Shown here: piece by piece, positions 1 to 6,913 of the stretch
How positions within the stretch are numbered: the first letter of the stretch is position 1
How the letters are laid out: every line of letters starts with the position of its first letter
NCBI GenBank assembly: GCA_030673735.1
Contig: DAOVIK010000010.1
Span: forward strand, 1 to 15,485
DNA length: 15,485 nt
Direction of reading: 5' to 3'
Origin: Anaerolineae bacterium
Lineage (GTDB): Bacteria; Chloroflexota; Anaerolineae; Anaerolineales; E44-bin32
The notes under the pieces: model-generated
Database searches by the model: none
Told to the model about the DNA's origin: nothing
The model's input: only the letters and a program-made list of their open reading frames with translations
Position numbers and translations under genes: made by a program

Positions 1-487
1 GTTGTTCTCCCAACATGACTACCGCTGTAAGCGTCGTGCCTCCTCCCGGAAGCATTCGCACTACTTGCTGATTTGCATCCATGAATGCTCCTCGCACAAC
101 ATCCAGTATCGGGGCGCGATTGGAGCCTTGTGTTTCAACGTCGAATAGCTGTGCAAATGTTTCTTGAGTGAGATGCTTGCCGACTACGCGGGAAGCAATT
201 CCACTGGCGACTTCCCCCGACCTATGCCCTCCCATTCCATCGGCAACGACGAATAGGCCGAAATCCTGCATTGTCTCTTCACCGGCGGAATTATTGACCA
301 TCACCAGAAGTGCATCCTCGTTGTGCCTGCGTTCAAGCCCGGTTGATTGACCCAGCCCCACAAGAAAATGGTCCGGTTTGGCTGCAACCTTAACCTTAGG
401 GAGCTCGGGCCCGTAACTCCATGGAAATCTGATCCCATGAGGAAACTTAGTTCTTATTCGTTTCAAGACCTTATCTAGAATGCTCAT
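1..487 (-). CDS. PP2C-family Ser/Thr protein phosphatase (partial, C-terminus outside window)
   Basis: Reading leftward from an ATG at 487, an open frame of 162 codons runs off the window edge. It carries the PP2C metal-binding signatures: an RRHNEDA segment (about residues 53-59), VVADGMGGHRSGE (about 80-92, with the motif Asp at 83) and GGGTTLTAVV (about 148-157). These belong to the Mn/Mg-dependent phosphatases that remove phosphate from Ser/Thr and reverse Hanks-type kinases. The first 40 residues are basic and poorly conserved in look, and no membrane segment is visible in the part seen. A GGAAG element lies 12 bases before the start. The gene begins 33 bases after the stop of the upstream kinase on the same strand, so the two are very probably co-transcribed as an antagonistic pair. 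The family call is firm; the substrate is unknown. Confidence 0.93.
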   Translation of the reverse strand, partial: MSILDKVLKRIRTKFPHGIRFPWSYGPELPKVKVAAKPDHFLVGLGQSTGLERRHNEDALLVMVNNSAGEETMQDFGLFVVADGMGGHRSGEVASGIASRVVGKHLTQETFAQLFDVETQGSNRAPILDVVRGAFMDANQQVVRMLPGGGTTLTAVVMLGEQ

Positions 488-520
488 GTTCTTTGATTTC
501 TTCCGCTGGCCAAGATTCAG

Positions 521-2398
521 TTATGTCAGTAGAGCATAGCAGCGATGGTCCGTCGAACCGAAGACCAGTATGCTATCGTAAATCGCGGGCGTTCCGGTAA
601 TCGGACCACCGGTAGTGAACTGCCATCGCTTGCGACCAGAACGAATATCCAAACAGTACATTGATCCATCTACGGAACCACAGTAGAGCGAGTCCTCGTG
701 GATGACAGGTGAGCCAGTTACTTGGTGATCTGTCTGGAAACGCCATTTTTCCCGGCTAGAGCGTGCGTCGATCGCATAGATGTGACCATCCGCGCAGCCG
801 ATGAAAATCATGCCCGCCGCAAAGACCGGGCTCGATATCGTGGGTCTCCCCATGCGGAAGCGCCACATCTCGAAGCCACCTTCGGCCTCCAGAGCATACA
901 CTGTCCAGTCCAACGATCCAAAGTAGACCAATCCATCAACTATGATCGGTGAAGATGAGATGCCGCGCTTGGCCCGGAACCGCCACTTTCGCTCGCCGCG
1001 GAAATCCAGGCAATAGAAGTCTCCGCTCTCACTGCCCAAATAGACCCTATCGTTGGCGATCAGTGGGGTAGAGCGGATCGGACTGTCGGCTTGAGCGCTC
1101 CACGCCTTCGATCCACTCTCATGGTTTACCACATGCAATTGAGAGTCATCACATCCGAAGAAAATATACCTGTCTTCAATCAGCGGCGAGGAACGAATGG
1201 GCCCTTCGGCTTCGTAGGACCAAAGCCATTCACCATTGTTCGAAAGTGCATAGAGAGAGTGATCTTCAGAAGCTACGAATACGCTTTCCTCGTTGGCCGC
1301 AGGGCGGGTTGGAATGCCGCCCTCGGTGGCGAACTTCCACTTGAATTCTCCGCTCTTGGCATCTAGTGCGTACAGGTTGTTGTCATAGCAGCCGATATAG
1401 ACCACACCATCGCTAACGAGCACCGGACCACGAATCTCGTCTTCGCATTCGAAGTGCCATATCTCCTTGACCTCGGTTGAGCCTACCGGGCGGGGTATAT
1501 CCGATGAGGACACTGGCGCCCCGGTTTTCCTAGCCACGGCAAGCAGAGCGTTCTTCATCGCATCCGCGCTGGCATGGCGTTTCTCCGGGTCGTAGGCCAA
1601 TGCGACTTCGATCAGGTCTACCAACTCCTGTGAGACATTCGGATTGAACTTATGGATGGGTCTCTCGGGGAAGGAGAAGGGAGGCTCTGCGCGCGGATCG
1701 CGTTTTGTCAGGAGATGATGCAGGGTCGCGCCGAGGGCGTATATGTCGCCCGGAGGTGAGGCTTCGCCGCGGTACTGCTCAGGCGGCGAGTAGCCCTCGG
1801 TGCCGATCATAGTCCCCTTTTCACCGGGTTCAAAAAAGCGTGCAATTCCGAAATCGATCAGTCGGATATGGCCCAACTGGTCGACCATGATGTTTGAAGG
1901 CTTCATGTCACGAAAGACAATCGGCTCGGGCTTGTGTGCGTGAAGATAGGAGAGTACCCCGCAGATTTCGATCGCCCATCTAATGATCTGATCCTCGGGC
2001 AACAATTCATCGGTATCGCGGATAATGGCTTCCAAATCCCTACCGTCGATGTACTCCATCACCAGGTAGGCGCTGTTTCCGTGTATGAAGTAATCGTAGA
2101 TACTAGGAATGGCGGGATGGGAAAGCGTAGCCAGGAGATCCGCTTCGCGCTCGAAGTTGCCGATGACCAGCTGATTGATGCTGGGATCGGGGTTGCTATT
2201 TAGCATCTCCTTGATCGCCACACGCTTCGTAACGTTGGGGAAATGCAGATCACGGCCTTTGTATACCGAGCTCATACCCCCGATTCCCAACACGCCCAAG
2301 ATCAAATAGCGACCCTGAAGCGTGATTCCAGGCTGCAACTGACCTAGTTGCTCAATTTCTTCGGGTTGTTCGGGAAGAGCGCGTGTAATTCTTCGCAT
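521..2398 (-). CDS. Soluble Ser/Thr protein kinase fused to an eight-repeat PQQ-like beta-propeller
   Basis: 625 residues. Residues about 31-285 are a Hanks-type kinase: glycine loop GVLGIGGMSSVYKG (from 35), Lys63 in AIKE, catalytic loop FRDMKPSNIM with Asp164 and Asn169, IDFG with Asp182, and the P+1 region GYSPPEQY (from 202). Residues about 310-625 hold eight repeats ending in the Trp pattern [KR]W[RKQ]F, with Trp at 314, 354, 393, 433, 472, 512, 552 and 592, spaced 39-40 apart. Each repeat contains a G(S/C)xDxxxYxLD-like strand pair, typical of PQQ-like propellers. No transmembrane helix joins the halves, unlike PknB-type receptors, so the protein is probably cytosolic and the propeller is a sensor or partner-docking platform (inference). 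The usual HRD is FRD, with the catalytic Asp kept. It has its own promoter just upstream and is followed by a PP2C phosphatase. Confidence 0.95.
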   Translation of the reverse strand: MRRITRALPEQPEEIEQLGQLQPGITLQGRYLILGVLGIGGMSSVYKGRDLHFPNVTKRVAIKEMLNSNPDPSINQLVIGNFEREADLLATLSHPAIPSIYDYFIHGNSAYLVMEYIDGRDLEAIIRDTDELLPEDQIIRWAIEICGVLSYLHAHKPEPIVFRDMKPSNIMVDQLGHIRLIDFGIARFFEPGEKGTMIGTEGYSPPEQYRGEASPPGDIYALGATLHHLLTKRDPRAEPPFSFPERPIHKFNPNVSQELVDLIEVALAYDPEKRHASADAMKNALLAVARKTGAPVSSSDIPRPVGSTEVKEIWHFECEDEIRGPVLVSDGVVYIGCYDNNLYALDAKSGEFKWKFATEGGIPTRPAANEESVFVASEDHSLYALSNNGEWLWSYEAEGPIRSSPLIEDRYIFFGCDDSQLHVVNHESGSKAWSAQADSPIRSTPLIANDRVYLGSESGDFYCLDFRGERKWRFRAKRGISSSPIIVDGLVYFGSLDWTVYALEAEGGFEMWRFRMGRPTISSPVFAAGMIFIGCADGHIYAIDARSSREKWRFQTDHQVTGSPVIHEDSLYCGSVDGSMYCLDIRSGRKRWQFTTGGPITGTPAIYDSILVFGSTDHRCYALLT

Positions 2399-2423
2399 TG
2401 CCTATTCGGCCACGATTGGGCAG

Positions 2424-2429
2424 ATTATA
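2424..2429 (-). promoter_or_regulatory. Extended -10 promoter element for the kinase gene
   Basis: On the minus strand the sequence reads TGCTATAATCTGC: a perfect TATAAT with the TG of an extended -10. No good -35 is present 17 bases upstream (ACTGCT), which is common for extended -10 promoters. Transcription would start about 20 bases before the kinase ATG. The 117-base gap between the prenyl synthase stop and the kinase start holds this promoter, a run of nine G (C on the plus strand, 2459-2467) and no credible gene. The kinase-phosphatase pair can therefore be expressed separately from the isoprenoid genes. Confidence 0.7.
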
Positions 2430-2515
2430 GCATTAAGGACTTGGTGAGCAGTTTTTGGCCCCCCCCCAGACCGCATAGGATATAGGTCCAGCTTCTCCAG
2501 CGCCAATCCGAAGCC

Positions 2516-3538
2516 TCAGCGCTTGCGGGCCAAGAGACGAGTAGCGAGGTCTTCCAATTCGCTTGCGGCAGCTTCCTCGGGAGATGCGCTCTTGAGAGAG
2601 CGCAAGGCAAGCGAGGTGGCTTCATCGGCCATTTGTCGAGCGTGCCTGTCCGCGCCGGCGTTTTCCAGTGCTAGCCTCATGCCTTCAATGTCGCCAGCGC
2701 TAGACCGCTCCGAGGCCCAGATTTGTGAGAACTTGGGAGAATGCTCAAGGCCGTAGATCACGGGAAGCGTTTTCTTGCGCGATCGCAAGTCGCCCTCGCT
2801 TGATTTCCCTGTTACTTCAGCCTCCCCCCATATACCCAGGATATCGTCAACGATTTGGAATGCCATTCCGAGATGATGGGCATATGTGCGATAGTATTCA
2901 ATCGACTGTGGTGCGGTACCGGCTATGATGGCTCCACCCTGAGCCGAGGCGCGCAGGAGCGCACACGTTTTACCCGATATCATCTCGGTATAATCGCTCT
3001 CCGAAACCGATTCGCGCTTCTCGAAATCCAGATCCAGAAACTGGCCCCTGGTGAGGTTTAAGCATTCTTGGTCGATAACAGTCAAAGCCTGGAGGCTCGT
3101 AGCCGGCGGAATGCCTGTCTCGATCAAGCGTTGACCGGCCAGGCGCGCCAACACGAACACTGCATCGCCGGTATTGATGGCTTGCGCCACTCCCCAGCGC
3201 TTCCACACTGTTGGATGCCCTCGTCGCAAATCACTCTCATCCTGGATGTCGTCATGGATCAGGGAGAAGTTATGGATAAGCTCGATGCAGCTGGCTGCTG
3301 GCAGCGCGCTCCGCCAATCACCGCCTGCAGCTTGACAGCACAGCAAGGTCAACAGCGGTCTGAAGCGCTTTCCGCGTGATGCCGGCGAGGCTTCATGCCA
3401 TCCGAGATGGTATTCGATCATCTCGGACATTTCTTGGTAGGGGGCATCCTTCAGGGTACGGATTGAGAGCTGGAGATCGTCCTCGATCGATTCGAGCATC
3501 GCTGCCAGAAGGTCCGTGGTGACTAATTGATCGCTCAT
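2516..3538 (-). CDS. Polyprenyl synthetase (farnesyl/geranylgeranyl diphosphate synthase type)
   Basis: An E-isoprenyl diphosphate synthase that condenses IPP with allylic diphosphates. Taking the ATG at 3538 gives 340 residues. Visible motifs are GKRFRP (56-61), the first Asp-rich motif DDIQD (96-100) inside SLIHDD, RRGHPTVW (105-112), GQFLDLDFE (165-173) and the second motif region QIVDDILGIWGE (228-239). The latter reads DDxxG, not DDxxD, as I recall for a branch found in actinobacteria and Chloroflexota. It is followed by LRSRKKTLPV (251-260). The aromatic Phe91 five residues before the first motif and the lack of an insertion there suggest a C15-C20 product (inference). A longer frame from 3604 exists, but 3538 is preferred because its ATG overlaps the fni stop as ATGA, indicating translational coupling. 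Confidence 0.94.
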   Translation of the reverse strand: MSDQLVTTDLLAAMLESIEDDLQLSIRTLKDAPYQEMSEMIEYHLGWHEASPASRGKRFRPLLTLLCCQAAGGDWRSALPAASCIELIHNFSLIHDDIQDESDLRRGHPTVWKRWGVAQAINTGDAVFVLARLAGQRLIETGIPPATSLQALTVIDQECLNLTRGQFLDLDFEKRESVSESDYTEMISGKTCALLRASAQGGAIIAGTAPQSIEYYRTYAHHLGMAFQIVDDILGIWGEAEVTGKSSEGDLRSRKKTLPVIYGLEHSPKFSQIWASERSSAGDIEGMRLALENAGADRHARQMADEATSLALRSLKSASPEEAAASELEDLATRLLARKR

Positions 3539-4566
3539 TTGATTGGGGCTAGCTTGGCCTGTCTGAGCGCCGAGCAATCGGCTGATCCGGTAGCGAACAT
3601 GCACGTGCGCAGCACGGCTGTGACTTCATGGATAGCTTCGATGACCGCCTGCTTTGATTCAACCGCACCTTGGAGGAAGGGGAGGGCCATTCCTGCAAGG
3701 TCTGCTCCGAGTGCAAGGCACTTGGCGATGTCCACTCCGGAGCGCAAGCCTCCGGAGGCAATCAAAGGCGCATTCGGCAGTGCTTGGCGTACTTGGACGA
3801 GCGATTCAACTGTGGGAATGCCCCATTCGAGGAATGCAGCTGCTATGTTGGCCTGGCTCCTGTTCCGAGCGCGGTGCATTTCCACCATGGCCCAGGAAGT
3901 TCCTCCGGCTCCAGCCACGTCAAAGGCCGCCACGCCTGCATCAGCCAACCGCAGCGCAACTTCCGCGGATAGGCCCCACCCAACTTCCTTGATAATGACT
4001 GGAGAGTCGAGGCCCTCGCAGACCTTCTCGATCTTGCGCAGCAGATCGCTGAAATCGACGTTGCCTTCTGGCTGGAGTGCCTCCTGCAATGCGTTCAGAT
4101 GCAGAATAAGGGCATCGGCCTCGATCATATCTACAGCCTGCCGGCAGGCTTCAACATCCAGGCCGTAATTCAGTTGCACCGCGCCCAGATTCGCGAACAA
4201 CAGAATGTCGGGAGCTATGTTGCGAACTTGAAAGGACGAGGCAAGCGCGCTTTGTTCCAGCGCTGCACGCTGCGACCCCAAGCCCAAGGCCACTCCGGTT
4301 TCTTGAGCGGCTTCAGCCAGAACCTGGTTGATCTTGCCTGCGGTTTCGGTCCCGCCCGTCATTGAGGAAATTAAGATGGGGGCGCTCAGCTTCTTTCCCA
4401 AGAACTCAGTTCTGGTGTCGACCTCGCGCAAATTGAGCTCGGGCAGGGCGTTGTGCTCGAAGCGCAGCCCATCCAGCCCGGTTCTCAATCCGGATTGTAC
4501 TTCCCTTTCCAAGCTCACCTGGATGTGATCGGCCTTGCGTCGAGAAGTGGGCGTAACTTTGCTCAT
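3535..4566 (-). CDS. fni: Isopentenyl-diphosphate delta-isomerase, type 2 (FMN-dependent)
   Basis: 343 residues, the usual length for type 2 IPP isomerase, which interconverts IPP and DMAPP using reduced FMN and NADPH. Motifs in order: RRKADHIQ near the N-terminus (9-16), LSAPILISSMTGG (60-72), GLGSQRAALE (95-104), LHLNALQEALQPEG (155-168) with the conserved His156, Asn158, Gln161 and Glu162, IIKEVGWGLS (191-200), AFDVAGAGGTSW (214-225) and IASGGLRSGVDIAKCLALGA (269-288) with the phosphate-binding loop of a TIM barrel. It is the first gene of a leftward operon driven by a consensus-like promoter and overlaps the prenyl synthase by ATGA. The pair supplies allylic primers for isoprenoid lipids and carriers. 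No other mevalonate or MEP genes are in view. Confidence 0.97.
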   Translation of the reverse strand: MSKVTPTSRRKADHIQVSLEREVQSGLRTGLDGLRFEHNALPELNLREVDTRTEFLGKKLSAPILISSMTGGTETAGKINQVLAEAAQETGVALGLGSQRAALEQSALASSFQVRNIAPDILLFANLGAVQLNYGLDVEACRQAVDMIEADALILHLNALQEALQPEGNVDFSDLLRKIEKVCEGLDSPVIIKEVGWGLSAEVALRLADAGVAAFDVAGAGGTSWAMVEMHRARNRSQANIAAAFLEWGIPTVESLVQVRQALPNAPLIASGGLRSGVDIAKCLALGADLAGMALPFLQGAVESKQAVIEAIHEVTAVLRTCMFATGSADCSALRQAKLAPIK

Positions 4567-4591
4567 GACAAGGTGTTCCTAGGAAGGAGTC

Positions 4592-4620
4592 ATCTTACCA
4601 GCCGCCTTTGCGCGTGTCAA
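4592..4620 (-). promoter_or_regulatory. Sigma-70-type promoter of the fni operon
   Basis: On the minus strand a perfect TTGACA (4620-4615) is separated by exactly 17 bases from TAAGAT (4597-4592). The predicted start near 4585 leaves a leader of about 20 bases before the fni ATG at 4566. Its -35 ends one base away from the -35 of the oppositely directed acpP promoter. Confidence 0.75.
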
Positions 4621-4621
4621 C

Positions 4622-4650
4622 TTGCGTGCGCAGGGAGTACAACTTAAAAT
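4622..4650 (+). promoter_or_regulatory. Candidate promoter of acpP, back to back with the fni promoter
   Basis: TTGCGT (4622-4627), a 17-base spacer and TAAAAT (4645-4650, five of six consensus bases) read rightward. The predicted start near 4657 gives a leader of about 40 bases. That leader contains a small inverted repeat (CACTG at 4660-4664 with CAGTG at 4671-4675) and then a strong Shine-Dalgarno, AAGGAGG, at 4683-4689, six bases from the acpP ATG. Confidence 0.6.
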
Positions 4651-4695
4651 AGCGGCAGACACTGTCATTGCAGTGAGGAATCAAGGAGGCGACAC

Positions 4696-4935
4696 ATGTC
4701 GGACACCTTCAACGATATCAAGGAGATTATTGTAGAACTACTTGGCGTTGACGCAAGCAAGGTGAAGACGGAATCCAAGTTTCGCGAGGATCTGGAAGCC
4801 GATTCGTTGGACTTAGTAGAGTTGATCATGGCCTTTGAGGAGAAATTCGGCGGTGAGATCTCGGATGAGGATGCACAGAAGATCTCATCTGTTGGCGATG
4901 CGGTGAGCTACGTCGATGAGCACCTCAAGAAGTAA
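4696..4935 (+). CDS. acpP: Acyl carrier protein
   Basis: 79 residues, the standard ACP length, acidic, with the phosphopantetheine attachment site EADSLDLVEL; Ser37 is the predicted attachment residue. The N-terminal half has the usual helix I pattern (IKEIIVELLGV) and the C-terminal half reads FGGEISDEDAQKISSVGDAV, typical of type II fatty-acid ACPs. It carries growing acyl chains in the cytosol. The start is fixed by AAGGAGG six bases upstream. It stands alone, without fab genes in view, divergent from the isoprenoid operon and convergent with the AAA+ ATPase gene, from which it is separated by a strong hairpin. Confidence 0.97.
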   Translation: MSDTFNDIKEIIVELLGVDASKVKTESKFREDLEADSLDLVELIMAFEEKFGGEISDEDAQKISSVGDAVSYVDEHLKK

Positions 4936-4994
4936 GTTCAATGCTAGTTGCCTCCATCGGTTTGACTAGGGGGCAGACTCTACCGAAGATTTCG

Positions 4995-5020
4995 AGCGCG
5001 AAGCCCTAAGGCTTCGCGCT
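4995..5020 (+). terminator. Perfect 11-bp hairpin between convergent acpP and the AAA+ gene
   Basis: AGCGCGAAGCC (4995-5005) pairs perfectly with GGCTTCGCGCT (5010-5020) around a four-base loop, CTAA. It lies 60 bases after the acpP stop, and its loop contains the TAG stop of the leftward ATPase gene. Neither side has an immediate long U-tract (rightward GCCGCGTTTCTTCTTT follows), so it is a bidirectional stem of terminator shape but not a textbook intrinsic terminator. The stem also encodes the last residues of the ATPase. Confidence 0.6.
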
Positions 5021-6196
5021 GCCGCGTTTCTTCTTTGCTGGTGATTTCTTGCTGCTCTTCTTGCAGATATTCGCCAGCAACTCGTCGATCTCCTCCTCTT
5101 CTTGGTCTCTGGTTTTGAAGAAATCCTGCATAAAGGCTGAACGGCGCAGGCGCAAGGACATGGGGGCAGCGGCTCTTACATCACTAAGGCTGGCCTTACG
5201 TCGCCCATCAGCGACCGCATGTGCCCTGGCGGTTTCAAATAGCGTTATCTCTGCGCGCAACGAATCAATGCCCATGCGCTGAATGAGATCAAGACCAAAC
5301 CGCTCGGCGTGTGCAGTCAGCTGGACATTGGGCAGCAATTCCCGAGCGGTGACGACTTCGCGATGAATGCCCTCGGATGCATCCGCGTACTGCTCGATCA
5401 CGCTGTGCATGTTATTGCGGAAGGCGATTGTGCGTCGATAGGCCTCCAGCCTCTCCTTGGGATCCTCAAGCCCTCGGACAACCACACGCAAACCAAATCG
5501 GTCCAAGATCTGGGGCCGCAGGCGGCCCTCCTCCGGATTCATCGAACCAATGAGCACGAAGCGCGCCTTGTACGTCACGGTGAATGGGCCACGGTTCAGT
5601 GTGTAGATTCCCTGCGCTCCCGCGTCGAGAATCGCATCCAGAATGTCATCTGGAAGCAGGTTGACTTCATCTAGATATAGCAAGTTGCGATCGGCGCGGG
5701 CCAGAATTCCACGGCGCAATCTGAGGCGGCTTTGTGCGCCGGCACGTTCATCCAGGCCACCGACAACATCTTCGAGTCTGGCGTTGAGGGGGAGTTCGAT
5801 TAGGCGCACTCGGCCCCTGTATGTCAGTGGATCGCCCTCTGCGAATCGCTTGGCGCAATCCGGACAGACGGCTTCAACGCCACCTTCTTCGATGTCCTCT
5901 GGAAGGCATCCGTAGGCACAACGGCTGCGGTCAACTTCTGGAAGCAGCCCCGTAAGGCTGCGGGCGGCGGTGGTCTTCCCAGTGCCGCGCGGTCCCACAA
6001 GAAGCACTCCGCCGATGTTGGGATTGATGACTGCCAGCAGTAGGGCCAGCTTCATTTCACGTTGCCCTACAAGTGCCAGAAAGGGGAATGGAAGGTGTTC
6101 GGCGAGTCCGAGATCCTCAGGAGGTGGCGCTTCCAAGAAGCGCTTGGCGCTTGCGCGATCAAGCAAGTCGGTTAGGGAGAGAATGGCATCACTCAT
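5006..6196 (-). CDS. Magnesium-chelatase ChlI/BchI-like AAA+ ATPase
   Basis: 396 residues. Walker A is GPRGTGKT (68-75), Walker B LLYLDEVN (172-179), and the sensor and arginine-finger region is IGSMNPEEGRLRPQILDRFG (216-235). ELPLNARLEDVVGGLD (134-149) matches the ChlI insertion. Four cysteines (93, 97, 111, 114; CxxxC and CxxC) sit in the segment after helix 1 and may bind a metal, as in a subgroup of ChlI-like proteins. The C-terminus ends in a lysine-rich tail (379-396). In Mg-chelatase this subunit powers insertion of Mg into protoporphyrin, but no ChlD, ChlH or von Willebrand-domain partner lies nearby, so a MoxR/ChlI-type remodelling role is as likely. The start overlaps, as ATGA, the stop of the thioesterase remnant upstream. 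Confidence 0.9.
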   Translation of the reverse strand: MSDAILSLTDLLDRASAKRFLEAPPPEDLGLAEHLPFPFLALVGQREMKLALLLAVINPNIGGVLLVGPRGTGKTTAARSLTGLLPEVDRSRCAYGCLPEDIEEGGVEAVCPDCAKRFAEGDPLTYRGRVRLIELPLNARLEDVVGGLDERAGAQSRLRLRRGILARADRNLLYLDEVNLLPDDILDAILDAGAQGIYTLNRGPFTVTYKARFVLIGSMNPEEGRLRPQILDRFGLRVVVRGLEDPKERLEAYRRTIAFRNNMHSVIEQYADASEGIHREVVTARELLPNVQLTAHAERFGLDLIQRMGIDSLRAEITLFETARAHAVADGRRKASLSDVRAAAPMSLRLRRSAFMQDFFKTRDQEEEEIDELLANICKKSSKKSPAKKKRGSAKP

Positions 6197-6485
6197 TGCT
6201 TGGCTTCCTGAGGATTCTGAGCGCGATCGGCCAGGCGCTTCTCTCCCGCCATCACCAGCAGTTCATACATCTCGCTAGATTCCATCTGGTTGGATGCGAC
6301 AGTATTCGCGCGGTATTGGGCGTCGCGCATGGTCGCAGTAGCTCCGGCTCGGTTCACCAGTTTCATGATCCATGCACCATGCTCATCACCACGGAAACTG
6401 GCTGGTTCGGCAACATGAGTTGACTGAGGGCTATCCGTGAGGCGCTCACGGATTTTCGATCCCCAGCGGTATCAGCTGCCTTCAA
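6193..6485 (-). pseudogene. Decayed acyl-CoA thioesterase (hotdog fold) remnant, frameshifted and internally deleted
   Basis: The gap between two leftward genes holds two abutting frames that together read as an acyl-CoA thioesterase. Frame one, from a TTG at 6485, gives DRKSVSASRIALSQLMLPNQ and ends VHGS at the stop 6365-6363. The next frame gives WIMKLVNRAGATATMRDAQ and ends at the TGA 6195-6193. Family members, as I recall them, read SASR(V/I)TL(A/S)QLMLP, then NVHGGWIMKLVDxAG, then AMRHA. The frame change falls exactly inside HGGW, near 6369-6370, consistent with a net loss of 1 mod 3, for example seven bases. VDxAG has become VNRAG, losing the Asp thought to be catalytic. Only about 97 codons remain of about 160, so the middle or C-terminal part is also deleted. 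The TTG overlaps the upstream gene's stop, and the final TGA overlaps the ATPase ATG, so the operon joints survive. A short 57-aa peptide from the ATG at 6366 could still be made. Confidence 0.7.
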
Positions 6486-6865
6486 TTCATATCTTCTCTG
6501 AACTCCCCCATGTCGATAGGATGCAATCGATCTGGATCCTCGTCTATTACATCGATAACTTCGAACGGAAGCTCGCGAAAGAATGGAGGTAAGGGCACGA
6601 GAGCCGGCGTAGTGATTCGTTTGGGTGCAGAAGGCGGATCGCGCCGAGGGATCCTGTATTCGTCCAAGCGCCTTCGAAGGATGCGCGGCTCATCATCCAG
6701 GAATCCAACGTATCGGCCCTCGACGTCGAATACATCATGGTCAGATGTTACCCAGCCGATCCATTCACCCACGGGGTTGAAGAGATAAGGAAATGATAGC
6801 ATGGCGGCCCAATCTCCCGATGTTGAGTAGATTGGGATGGCCTCTTCATAAAGATCGTTCGGCAT
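6482..6865 (-). CDS. Small protein with three tandem strand repeats, probably beta-flower-like
   Basis: I prefer the ATG at 6865 (127 residues) over the ATG at 6958. GGGGGAGG lies about nine bases before it, and a perfect TATAAT lies 31 bases before it, inside the longer frame. Residues 12-58 contain three similar units: IYSTSGDWAAMLS, LFNPVGEWIGWVTS and VFDVEGRYVGFLDD, with the pattern hydrophobic-aromatic-x3-G-x-aromatic about every 16 residues. This resembles proteins annotated as four-fold beta flower (inference from pattern). The rest is a Pro- and Arg-rich linker (72-95) and an acidic tail (104-125). There is no signal peptide or membrane segment. It follows gtrA by about 156 bases and ends on the thioesterase remnant. 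Function is unknown; the repeats could display a ligand surface. Confidence 0.6.
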   Translation of the reverse strand: MPNDLYEEAIPIYSTSGDWAAMLSFPYLFNPVGEWIGWVTSDHDVFDVEGRYVGFLDDEPRILRRRLDEYRIPRRDPPSAPKRITTPALVPLPPFFRELPFEVIDVIDEDPDRLHPIDMGEFREDMN

Positions 6866-6895
6866 CCAATCATCCTCCCCCTCTCGACCATCTTG

Positions 6896-6913
6896 ATTAT
6901 AGCGAAACGCTAT
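6896..6913 (-). promoter_or_regulatory. TATAAT element overlapped by a 15-base palindrome, upstream of the beta-flower-like gene
   Basis: The minus strand reads CGCTATAATC with TATAAT at 6901-6896; the -35 region is weak (TATCAC at 17 bases). A perfect palindrome, ATAGCG-AAA-CGCTAT (6899-6913 on plus), overlaps the first half of the -10. That is where a repressor could block the promoter. The region 6959-7021 between this gene and gtrA shows nothing else. Confidence 0.4.

Noticed and set aside
2425..2625. A 66-codon leftward frame overlapping the prenyl synthase 3' end.
   Set aside because: It is out of frame with the real gene, includes translation through the poly-G tract and ends inside the kinase promoter.
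3539..3604. N-terminal extension of the prenyl synthase to 3604.
   Set aside because: It lies inside fni in another frame; the ATG at 3538 in an ATGA overlap is the natural start.
3527..4168. A 213-codon rightward open frame opposite fni.
   Set aside because: It is antisense to a clear type 2 IPP isomerase and is Ser/Arg/Ala-rich low-complexity, the usual shadow in GC-rich DNA.
6433..6453. A perfect 9-bp inverted repeat with a 3-base loop followed by TTTT, like a rightward terminator.
   Set aside because: No rightward gene precedes it, and the bases encode the conserved KSVSASRI segment of the thioesterase remnant, so the symmetry is probably accidental.
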